Assembly (NCBI GenBank): GCA_023231065.1
Contig: JALNWE010000021.1
Span: 1-47,084, forward strand
Direction of reading: 5' to 3'
DNA: 47,084 nucleotides
Source: Bacteroidales bacterium
GTDB lineage: Bacteria; Bacteroidota; Bacteroidia; Bacteroidales; FEN-979
The position numbers and the translations under genes were made by a program. Each line of letters opens with the position of its first letter. Within the stretch, counting starts at the first letter, position 1. Shown here piece by piece: positions 17,594 to 24,376 of this stretch. Below the pieces are notes generated by a model that was not told the origin of the DNA, did no database searches, and saw only the letters and a program-made list of their open reading frames with translations.

Positions 17594-18574
17594 ATGAAAA
17601 TTGCTGTAACGGGCGCTAATGGCCATGTAGGTATAAATTTATGTACGTCTCTCCTCCATGCTGGTCATCAGATAAACGCACTCTTTCATAAAAATGAACA
17701 GGGAATCAAGGGAATTCCCGTAAACATAATTAAGGGGGATGTCCTGGACCGGCAATCAATCAGATTGTTGCTTCAGGATGTTGACATCGTTTTCCATCTC
17801 GCGGCCCGGATATCCATAAACGGAGATCCTGACGGAATGGTTACGCGTATCAATGCTGAAGGAACCCGGAATATGTTGGATGTTGCCAGGGAATGCAATG
17901 TCAAACGATTTATCCATTTCAGTTCGATCGACGCATTTCAACAGCATCCCAATGATCAGCCCCTGGATGAAAACCGACCCTTGGTTAACCATCAAAGTTG
18001 CGCTTATAATATGTCAAAAGCTTCTGGTGAACGCGCTGTAAAGGAGGCTATTAATAATGGCCTGGATGCTGTTATCCTTAGCCCGACTGCCATCATCGGT
18101 CCTGCTGATCCAGAGCCTTCACTTACCGGAAAAGCCATTGTTGATCTTTATAACCATAAAATTCCCTCCCTGGTACCAGGAGGTTATGACTGGGTGGATG
18201 TTAGGGACGTTGTTTCAGCTGCTATTGTTGCCATGGAAAAAGGAAGAAAAGGTGAAAAATACTTGTTATCCGGTCATTGGCATAGTTTAAAAGAATTATC
18301 TGCAATTCTTCAGGAGCAGGCCGGAAAGAAAATTGTTGATACGATACTGCCATTTTGGGTTGCAAGAGTAGGACTTCCCTTCATTTCTTTATATAGTACA
18401 TTGACCAGACAGGAACCGTTGTACACAAGGGATTCGCTCACCATTATTCATGATGGTAACCGTATGATTAATAACTCCAAAGCACGAAAAGAGCTGAATT
18501 TTAATCCCCGGTCTTTTTCGGTAACTATCAGGGATATGCTTCTCTGGTTTAAAGAGCACAAGTACATAAACTAA
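17594..18574 (+). CDS. NAD-dependent epimerase/dehydratase (3beta-HSD-like extended SDR)
   Basis: 326 residues from the ATG at 17594 (MKIAVTGANGHVG); an earlier TTG lies in the promoter. The Rossmann motif TGANGHVGINLC, the segment DVDIVFHLAARIS, the active-site serine region FIHFSSIDAF and the YNMSKASGE (YxxxK) helix are all present. The later VPGGYDWVDVRDV segment is typical of the extended SDR/3beta-hydroxysteroid dehydrogenase-dihydroflavonol reductase group. It should oxidise or reduce a hydroxy/keto substrate with NAD(P). Ten bases downstream begins a steroid 5alpha-reductase-like gene, which hints at a sterol- or isoprenoid-like substrate. That substrate is inference. Confidence 0.85.
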   Translation: MKIAVTGANGHVGINLCTSLLHAGHQINALFHKNEQGIKGIPVNIIKGDVLDRQSIRLLLQDVDIVFHLAARISINGDPDGMVTRINAEGTRNMLDVARECNVKRFIHFSSIDAFQQHPNDQPLDENRPLVNHQSCAYNMSKASGERAVKEAINNGLDAVILSPTAIIGPADPEPSLTGKAIVDLYNHKIPSLVPGGYDWVDVRDVVSAAIVAMEKGRKGEKYLLSGHWHSLKELSAILQEQAGKKIVDTILPFWVARVGLPFISLYSTLTRQEPLYTRDSLTIIHDGNRMINNSKARKELNFNPRSFSVTIRDMLLWFKEHKYIN

Positions 18575-18584
18575 GATAATCTGG

Positions 18585-19349
18585 ATGGACGTATCTACTT
18601 TTTATCTCCTTGTATATGCATGGATTGCTATAGCAATCCTTATTTTTCCGATAGTCATCCGGATTGTAGCCCCTTATGGGCGGCATACCAATAAAAAGTG
18701 GGGGGCTATGGTTGACAACAGGGTTGGGTGGATCCTCATGGAACTCCCTGCCTTGCTGGTATTCATGGGTTTTTATCTCTGGGGGGCAGGCCCACGTCCG
18801 GCCGTGACCTGGATTTTTTTCTCCTTATGGGTATTTCATTATGTCAACAGGACGCTGGTATTTCCATTCCGGCTTAGGACAAAAGGGAAGAAAATGCCAT
18901 TAGCCATTATGTTTATGGCGATTGGTTTTAATTTTGTGAATGGCTTTATTAACGGGTATTATTTCGGAACGCTGGCGACAGAGGTTCAATATCCATTAAC
19001 TTATTTAATGGATATTAGGTTTTTAAGCGGAATTCTTATCCTTTTCTTTGGAATGTTCATCAATTGGCAGTCAGACAATATCCTGATCCATTTACGCAAA
19101 CCTGGTGAAACAGGTTATGTTATTCCCCAAAAAGGATTTTTCCGATTCGTTTCCTGTCCCAATCATTTTGGTGAGATACTGGAATGGTCAGGGTTTGCCA
19201 TTTTAACATGGTGCCTGCCGGCTTTGGCTTTTGCAATTTGGACCCTGGTCAATCTGTTACCAAGGGCGTTGCATCATCATAAATGGTATAAAGACACTTT
19301 TCCTAACTATCCTGTTGACCGAAAAGCTATATTCCCTTTTATTTTATAA
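18585..19349 (+). CDS. 3-oxo-5-alpha-steroid 4-dehydrogenase (SRD5A)-like membrane protein
   Basis: A 254-residue integral membrane protein with about six to seven hydrophobic helices. The SRD5A C-terminal signature is present: GETGYVIPQKGFFRFVSCPNHFGEILEWSGFAILTW, then RALHHHKWYKDTFPNYPVDRKAIFPFIL. The family reduces a C=C bond conjugated to a ketone using NADPH (steroid 5alpha-reductase, polyprenol reductase relatives). Length and the terminal PFIL are typical. It follows the epimerase by ten bases and is surely co-transcribed with it. A bacterial substrate cannot be named from sequence. Confidence 0.87.
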   Translation: MDVSTFYLLVYAWIAIAILIFPIVIRIVAPYGRHTNKKWGAMVDNRVGWILMELPALLVFMGFYLWGAGPRPAVTWIFFSLWVFHYVNRTLVFPFRLRTKGKKMPLAIMFMAIGFNFVNGFINGYYFGTLATEVQYPLTYLMDIRFLSGILILFFGMFINWQSDNILIHLRKPGETGYVIPQKGFFRFVSCPNHFGEILEWSGFAILTWCLPALAFAIWTLVNLLPRALHHHKWYKDTFPNYPVDRKAIFPFIL

Positions 19350-19388
19350 AAATGATTAACAGGTATTGGGCCGACAAAGGCCTGGGCT

Positions 19389-19432
19389 AAAAACACTGAT
19401 GGGAACTGCCTCTGGCCGAAGTAGTTCCCATC
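19389..19432 (-). terminator. Intrinsic terminator of the structured RNA candidate
   Basis: A 10-bp perfect stem with a 15-base loop, then AGTG and TTTTT on the minus strand. It also faces the end of the SRD5A-like gene, but the T-run is only on the minus side. Confidence 0.6.
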
Positions 19433-19709
19433 TCGACATCCTTACAGCCGTAGCTGTCCGGAGCGTTCAAGCTACTGTTATTGCGGCTGGTTTACTTGTT
19501 CGAGGTTGCCCTTTTCCTTTCGCCCCGGTTCTTTAATTCGTTAACCCTTTCGGATTATTTCGTCTCAGAACCCTGCTCGTGGTACCCTGCCTTTCATTTA
19601 CAGGATCCTTGCGGTTTCTGCTTTTGTCGGGCTGGTTGGGAGTGCTGTCGCCTTGCGGCAACTGCTTTCACCTTCCGGTTACCTTTGCAGACCTTTTATC
19701 GCTCGCTTG
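19389..19709 (-). ncRNA. Candidate structured non-coding RNA gene (family not recognised)
   Basis: About 320 nt on the minus strand with a complete transcription unit. The promoter has -33 TTG (19744-19746), a 20-base spacer and -7 TACATTTG (19716-19723). The 3' end is a perfect 10-bp stem GATGGGAACT/AGTTCCCATC (19398-19432) followed by TTTTT (19389-19393). In between, several hairpins are closed by GNRA loops on the minus strand: ACC-GGAA-GGT (19670-19679), GTTGCC-GCAA-GGCGAC (19647-19662), AATCC-GAAA-GGGTT (19543-19556) and AGG-GCAA-CCT (about 19503-19512). AGAACC and GGTTCT (19567-19572, 19527-19532) enclose the GAAA hairpin. CAGCCG/CGGCTG (19445-19450, 19484-19489) encloses GTAGCT/AGCTAC. 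The plus-strand frame over this region (19481-19768) is Cys/Phe-rich and not protein-like. I do not see the RNase P, tmRNA, SRP or 6S signatures. Confidence 0.55.
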
Positions 19710-19715
19710 AATTAT

Positions 19716-19746
19716 CAAATGTAAGAGTATACCAAAGGGAAAGCAA
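19716..19746 (-). promoter_or_regulatory. Promoter of the structured RNA candidate
   Basis: On the minus strand: TTG at 19746-19744, then 20 bases, then TACATTTG at 19723-19716. Both boxes and the spacing fit the Bacteroidota sigma consensus. The predicted start is near 19709. Confidence 0.6.
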
Positions 19747-19786
19747 GTTTTTTCAGGTTCAGATTTGAACATTTTACACACCAAGG

Positions 19787-19807
19787 TTATGAACAATTTG
19801 TTCATAA
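19787..19807. repeat. 21-bp perfect palindrome between clpS and the RNA candidate
   Basis: The arm TTATGAACAA, one central base, and its exact reverse complement. It lies about 40 bases upstream of the RNA promoter -33 element and 84 bases after the clpS stop. No T-run follows, so it looks more like a protein-binding site than a terminator. Confidence 0.45.
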
Positions 19808-19891
19808 TTATGCTGTTCTAAAATATTGTAAACCAATGAATAAAAATTGATTAAAAAGGAGCTGTTAATAAAAAGTAAATAACCGGTGAAT

Positions 19892-20164
19892 TTACTCAAT
19901 TGAAACCGTAAGGCCTCGTAATTTTAATTCCTCGAGAAGCGGTTTCAAATCATAAAACACACCCGTTTTCACATTACACTTTCCTTTATAATGAGCAATA
20001 AGAGCGCATTGTTCTGCTTGTTCCTGGTCATGATTGCAAATGTCGACCAGGCATTGTATTACAAAATCAAACGTATTGACATCATCATTGAACAATGTCA
20101 GTTCTCTTAAACTGCTGATGTCATCTTTATTTTTGAGGGATGGATTCTCTTTTTGTTTGACCAT
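19892..20164 (-). CDS. clpS: ATP-dependent Clp protease adaptor ClpS
   Basis: A 90-residue adaptor that delivers N-degron substrates to a ClpA/ClpC unfoldase. The core LTLFNDDVNTFDFVIQCL carries the conserved NDD substrate-pocket residues, and AHYKGKCNVKTG supplies the pocket histidine region. The tail LRGLTVSIE is the usual last strand. The N-terminal extension is short and charged, as in the family. A TATCTTTG box lies 20 bases upstream on the minus strand. Its likely partner, clpC, is at 9667-12201, and the transferase that makes N-degrons (aat) is at 32155. Confidence 0.9.
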   Translation of the reverse strand: MVKQKENPSLKNKDDISSLRELTLFNDDVNTFDFVIQCLVDICNHDQEQAEQCALIAHYKGKCNVKTGVFYDLKPLLEELKLRGLTVSIE

Positions 20165-20183
20165 ATTTGTCGTAATTCGTCAT

Positions 20184-20191
20184 CAAAGATA
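20184..20191 (-). promoter_or_regulatory. clpS: -7 box for clpS
   Basis: On the minus strand TATCTTTG, exact consensus, 20 bases upstream of the clpS ATG, giving a short leader. Confidence 0.5.
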
Positions 20192-20237
20192 TTAAGTGAA
20201 TTTTGCGCGGTTATGCGGGAAATTGGTTTCGAATATA

Positions 20238-21341
20238 TCAGCGAAGACTATCTGTCGTAAAGCAGAAAGATCCCGGGATTCTTCCGACACTGAATTGCCG
20301 GATCAACGTTCCGGAAGTATTATACTGATAAACCATGCCATTTTGAACATAATCAAGGGCATCACTTACAAAAATAAACCCGCTGGAGGGATGAACTGAA
20401 AGTCCATAAAAAAGCCTGCCATTAGCGTTTACTAATGGATGGATAGGGATGCCCCTTTCGCAAATTGGCATTTGATAAATTCCTCCATTAAGAAAATAGA
20501 GCGTATCGCCGGAGGTATTGATGGATAGCCGGCTTGGGACAGTCTGGGTAGTTGAAAAGGTGAAAACTTCCTCAATTTTTCGATTTCCTGGATCTATCCT
20601 TATCAATGATGGAGCCTCAAAATAATCGTATCCTCCGGAACATAAAACCCATAATTTGTGTTGGTTATCCATGATAAGGCCAATGGGTTCTTTTCCGGTT
20701 GGGATGGTATCAATGATGAGATCGGTGCGTGTATCGATCACGAGGATCATCGGATTTCTTCTGAAGCTAGGTTCCCTGTATTCTCCAATGGCAGTTACAA
20801 ACATATAAGGATCATACAATACCTGGTTTTCAGTCCAGCCTTCGACCGGAATAGATCCTGTAATTTCATTGGACCGAAGGTCGAGAATGGATATATTGCT
20901 TTGTAAATTAGTTACATACGCTTTTGAGGAATTAATGAAACTGATATTGCGGGGTGAATAGAAACCCGTAATGGTTTTAATTGATTTAAATGTTTTTATA
21001 TCAACAACTTCAATCCTGTTTGAGTTGTTAACTACAATATATCCTTTCCCATTAAATATTTTCATGCATTGGGCAACATCTCCCAGATCCCGTCCATTTT
21101 CTTTATCAAACACATTCTGAGTGATGGCGCCCGTATTATAATCCACAAAGGAGATGGAAGCGTTTCCCCAGTTATAGTTACCTTCATTGATTACAAATAT
21201 TCCATGCTGATAATAATCTGTCGGAATGGTATCAGGAGATCCGGGATCAACCGTTATTTCTCTAATGGCTTGCTTACCACAAGAAAAAAAGATCAAAGAA
21301 AGGAAAAGAAAAGTCCCAAACAGAGGAAAATATTTTCTCAT
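20238..21341 (-). CDS. BtuG-like surface lipoprotein (YncE/DUF5074 beta-propeller)
   Basis: 367 residues. The lipobox IFFSCGK puts the lipid anchor on Cys21. The mature part is a beta-propeller of the YncE/DUF5074 type. It opens with GIFVINEGNYNWGNASISFVDY and continues GRDLGDVAQCMKIFNGKGYIVVNNSNRIEVVD, the pattern of the group that includes BtuG, the Bacteroides surface protein that captures vitamin B12. Repeated blades follow (FKSIKTITGFYSPRNISF, ITGSIPVEGW, LIIDTIPTGKEPIGLIMD). Its start overlaps the end of the upstream TonB receptor gene by four bases, so the two are coupled. Corrinoid binding is inferred from family and neighbour; other ligands are possible. Confidence 0.75.
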   Translation of the reverse strand: MRKYFPLFGTFLFLSLIFFSCGKQAIREITVDPGSPDTIPTDYYQHGIFVINEGNYNWGNASISFVDYNTGAITQNVFDKENGRDLGDVAQCMKIFNGKGYIVVNNSNRIEVVDIKTFKSIKTITGFYSPRNISFINSSKAYVTNLQSNISILDLRSNEITGSIPVEGWTENQVLYDPYMFVTAIGEYREPSFRRNPMILVIDTRTDLIIDTIPTGKEPIGLIMDNQHKLWVLCSGGYDYFEAPSLIRIDPGNRKIEEVFTFSTTQTVPSRLSINTSGDTLYFLNGGIYQMPICERGIPIHPLVNANGRLFYGLSVHPSSGFIFVSDALDYVQNGMVYQYNTSGTLIRQFSVGRIPGSFCFTTDSLR

Positions 21342-23287
21342 TTTTTAAAGGGGTTATCGAATGAGAGTTTCACGGTGAAATAATAATTTATGCCAGGCAT
21401 GGGGCGATTTGCCACAGATTGATAATCAAGATTAAACAAATTATTAATTTCAACCTGTAAAGATAACATAAAATTTCTCATAGAGATATTTTTTCCGGCC
21501 AGAATATTTGAGAGAGTGTATCCAGGCATCATTGAAAGATTATCTTTCCCGGTATATCTGGCGCTGGTATAGCAGAAATTGTACTTTAGAAAAAACCTCC
21601 ATCTTTCCACAGATATTGTACTATTTAAATTATTCACAGGGACATAGATCAATTGTTTTCCTATTTTATTATCATATTCAGAGCTGGCTTTTTCGTATGT
21701 CGATTTGCAGAACGAGTAATTGGTGAGCCAATTCAGGTCAAATCCCCATAGATCATACTTGAGGTTCAGTCCCAGTTCCAGCCCTCGTGCCAGAATTTCG
21801 TCAATGTTTTCAGGTTCCCAGAGGTTGCTTCCTTCAATGGGTTGCCAGGTGATCATATCGTAAATCCATGAATAATATCCTGTTAACGAGGATTCTATGA
21901 AAAATTTCCTATTTCCGGAAAGCCAATGATACCATGTTCCAACCTCAACAGAATAGTTGGTTTCAGGTTTCAGGTCCGGGTTCCCGGTGAGGCTCCAGTA
22001 AAGGTCGTTTAAAGTGGGATAACGGTAATTACGAGCCAGGTTAATGGTCAATTTCCAATCGACATCATATAGGGGGGCATATTCCAATCCTAAGGCCGGA
22101 ATAACCGGAAGGAATTTATCATCGATCACGTCTTCGCGGATTACCAGTGAAGTTTTTATTTTTTTCCCGATGTCATAGTTGATTTCTGCTAAAATACTGG
22201 TTGTATTGCGTGTCTTTATGCCATCATAGGAGTCGGAATTTACCCAGTCGCGGGTGAAATCGATCCCCGGTTTGATGGTAAGGTTCCGGATTCCCAAATA
22301 CGAAAACCTGATCCGGTTGATCCATGAGCAATATTTGTGTGTTGTATTGATGGTGGTATCGAGGTAGTAATTCATATATTGATCAACCAGGCAGGATTTA
22401 GCCATGATATTGAATTTCCTTTCAACATATTTATATTCCAGAACTGCCCGGAGCGCTTTTTCTTTTTGTTTTTCAATATGGCCCTGACCATAATCGGTGG
22501 CTGTTGGAGGCAGATTCCTGTCAGAATAATTGTACCATAACCGTCCGGAGATAATATGTTTATCCTTTATTTTCCAGAAAACCTCCTGGGTAATTCCTGT
22601 CTGCAAGCAGGAGGCATTTTCCTGCCGGACTTTTGTTCCCAGATAATCGTTATAATATAAAAAGTCGTTAAGGCTTGAAGTGAAGTTAGCTTTTGTGCGT
22701 GATTGAATATTTTTGTTTCCTGCCATCAGGTTGAAATTGGTAGAATAAGTATCAAAACTCCCTAATGACTGTGCCAGTGTAACTTTAATTCTTTCATTCC
22801 AGTCAGGATTAGTTGCCAGATTGATAACGCCGCCAAACGCTCCCCCGGTTCTTGAGATCCCGGCAGCGCCATATAAGATTTCTATTTCGTCAAATTGAGA
22901 AACGGGGATCTGCGAAAGGTCCATCTGCCCAAGCATCGGAGAGTTCAGGTTGATCCCGTTCCATTCGACCTGGGTGTGTTGTGCGGTTGTACCGCGGAAA
23001 GAAGGAGTTGCCAGGGTTCCGTTTCCGTATGATTTGATGAAAATAACTGAATTCCGGGAAAGAATTTCCGAAAGATCTGCATCCAGGTGTTTCAGGAGTA
23101 ACACTGAATCCAACTTTTCTCTTTTAAATCCCTGGTTATCTGATATAAATCCTGATTTTACTTCAAATTCAGGGAGCCGGAGGGTATCCTTCAGATTCTG
23201 TGCATTGACAGATAAACCGGCGCCCAGGGGAACGCAGATAACTTGAATAACGAAAATGAGGAGTAAAAAATGATTATTCTTTGACAA
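21338..23287 (-). CDS. BtuB-like TonB-dependent outer membrane receptor
   Basis: 649 residues, the size of BtuB and much shorter than SusC proteins. There is an N-terminal signal region (HFLLLIFVIQVICVPLGAGLSVNAQ) and a plug domain with LSEILSRNSVIFIKSYGNGTLATPSFRGTTAQHTQVEWNGINLNSP and EIEILYGAAGISRTGGAFGGVINLAT. The beta-barrel contains GLELGLNLKYDLWGFDLNWLTNYSFCKS and ends in YYFTVKLSFDNPF. There is no N-terminal CarboxypepD_reg domain. It is flanked in one operon by a T9SS surface protein (14-base overlap upstream) and a BtuG-like lipoprotein (4-base overlap downstream), which suggests corrinoid uptake. Confidence 0.82.
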   Translation of the reverse strand: MSKNNHFLLLIFVIQVICVPLGAGLSVNAQNLKDTLRLPEFEVKSGFISDNQGFKREKLDSVLLLKHLDADLSEILSRNSVIFIKSYGNGTLATPSFRGTTAQHTQVEWNGINLNSPMLGQMDLSQIPVSQFDEIEILYGAAGISRTGGAFGGVINLATNPDWNERIKVTLAQSLGSFDTYSTNFNLMAGNKNIQSRTKANFTSSLNDFLYYNDYLGTKVRQENASCLQTGITQEVFWKIKDKHIISGRLWYNYSDRNLPPTATDYGQGHIEKQKEKALRAVLEYKYVERKFNIMAKSCLVDQYMNYYLDTTINTTHKYCSWINRIRFSYLGIRNLTIKPGIDFTRDWVNSDSYDGIKTRNTTSILAEINYDIGKKIKTSLVIREDVIDDKFLPVIPALGLEYAPLYDVDWKLTINLARNYRYPTLNDLYWSLTGNPDLKPETNYSVEVGTWYHWLSGNRKFFIESSLTGYYSWIYDMITWQPIEGSNLWEPENIDEILARGLELGLNLKYDLWGFDLNWLTNYSFCKSTYEKASSEYDNKIGKQLIYVPVNNLNSTISVERWRFFLKYNFCYTSARYTGKDNLSMMPGYTLSNILAGKNISMRNFMLSLQVEINNLFNLDYQSVANRPMPGINYYFTVKLSFDNPFKK

Positions 23288-24260
23288 CTTTTTTTGTTAT
23301 GGTTGTCCCGTCTTTCCGGAAAAAACGGGAAAGGTATATTCCAGCTGGGAAAGATGAAAAATCCACTGTGGTATGCAGGATAAATTTCCCCTGATGAACC
23401 ACCCTGCCATCGATGGTAGTAATCAACAAATTACAACAGGCAGGATCCGACGACTGAAAGGTCAGCTTGTTTGTAACCGGATTAGGAAAAAGCTGGATAT
23501 CAAAATTCTTAACGATGTCATCGATGCCCTGAGAATAATTATGGATCACACCAACGGCATCAAGATCAAATCCCCCGGTATTAAAAGGTGTTGGCCATGG
23601 GTCATTGATTACATTCCCCTCAGCATCTCCCGAAGAAAATTGCGAAAGGATAGAGCCCACGACATCAATGATACGGACATGGGTTATATTGTTAATATCT
23701 ATTCCGGCGCTATCCATAATATCCTGAAGATCGAATGGAGCGCCGAACATAGCCTGGTATTTTCCTGCTAAATTATTAACCTTCCTGGCATCGAGGGTAT
23801 CAAATGTTCCAACCTGTTCTGTTGTGGGGGTTAAAGAGATGGATGGGAACCTGACAAAATGTTGTCCATCAGAGCTGACTTCTACAAAGGCCAGTTCGAG
23901 AAATCCGCTGCTGAATGCATTTTCAAAAATCGCAAAATCCGGTCCTACGCCATTGACGATGGGTGAAGAGAAGGTAAGAATGGCTTCGCCCCTATCTCCT
24001 AAACTTACTACCTGGCCATCAGCGGGACCGACAGCATTCAAGGGTATTCCATAAGAGGCTTTATTCGAACCATTATAAGTGTAAGCGGTGTCTGCTATAT
24101 TAACATAACCTCTTGAAACCTGACATGTAATGGCCCAGGAAATGATTGATGAACTGTCTTTGCTGATGGCAGCTGATCCGGGTTGGCCGGCTGGTGGCGC
24201 AAACTGGGCATAACTGGTTAGAAATGCCAGGAGAAACAAGATTACCAAGGACTTTTTCAA
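23274..24260 (-). CDS. T9SS-sorted surface protein of the putative corrinoid locus
   Basis: 328 residues. Signal peptide MKKSLVILFLLAFLTSYAQ, then a beta-rich domain with GDRGEAILTFSSPIVNGVGPDFAIFENAF, FVEVSSDGQHFVRFPS and GGFDLDAVGVIHN. The C-terminal 75 residues are a type A type-IX-secretion sorting domain (YPNPVTNKLTFQSS, DGRVVHQGK, FPAGIYLSRFF, KKVVKE). It should therefore be exported and anchored at the surface. Genes of this general kind sit beside btuB/btuG-like genes in Bacteroidota; in Bacteroides a different surface protein (BtuH) fills a comparable slot. First gene of the three-gene operon, overlapping the receptor gene by 14 bases. Confidence 0.78.
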   Translation of the reverse strand: MKKSLVILFLLAFLTSYAQFAPPAGQPGSAAISKDSSSIISWAITCQVSRGYVNIADTAYTYNGSNKASYGIPLNAVGPADGQVVSLGDRGEAILTFSSPIVNGVGPDFAIFENAFSSGFLELAFVEVSSDGQHFVRFPSISLTPTTEQVGTFDTLDARKVNNLAGKYQAMFGAPFDLQDIMDSAGIDINNITHVRIIDVVGSILSQFSSGDAEGNVINDPWPTPFNTGGFDLDAVGVIHNYSQGIDDIVKNFDIQLFPNPVTNKLTFQSSDPACCNLLITTIDGRVVHQGKFILHTTVDFSSFPAGIYLSRFFRKDGTTITKKVVKE

Positions 24261-24298
24261 ATCGAAAATGGTTTATTATTCTCCATTATTGTTCTTTA

Positions 24299-24306
24299 CA
24301 AAGGTA
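24299..24306 (-). promoter_or_regulatory. -7 box for the putative corrinoid operon
   Basis: On the minus strand TACCTTTG, exact consensus, 38 bases upstream of the first gene. The leader is too short for a cobalamin riboswitch, and none is seen. Confidence 0.5.
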
Positions 24307-24314
24307 AAAATAAA

Positions 24315-24345
24315 TTGTTTGATTCCTCACATATTAATATTTTTG
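24315..24345 (+). promoter_or_regulatory. Promoter of the serine hydrolase gene
   Basis: TTG at 24315-24317, a 20-base spacer and TATTTTTG at 24338-24345 match the -33/-7 consensus; the ATG is 31 bases further on. Confidence 0.5.
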
Positions 24346-24376
24346 TCCTGAAACATGACATTGGGGAATTTTCATA

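Noticed and set aside
19389..19709. RNase P RNA or tmRNA as identity of the structured element
   Set aside because: No GAGGAAAGUCC-type core or its partner was found, and no tag frame or tRNA-like CCA end is visible on either strand.
19481..19768. 95-codon plus-strand frame in the 19350-19891 gap
   Set aside because: Its composition (many Cys, Phe, Trp, Arg) is unlike any neighbour, it has no family I recognise, and it runs antisense through the hairpins of the RNA candidate.
24261..24376. Cobalamin riboswitch upstream of the corrinoid-like operon
   Set aside because: The spacer is 116 bases and already holds two promoters; no B12-box-like sequence was seen.
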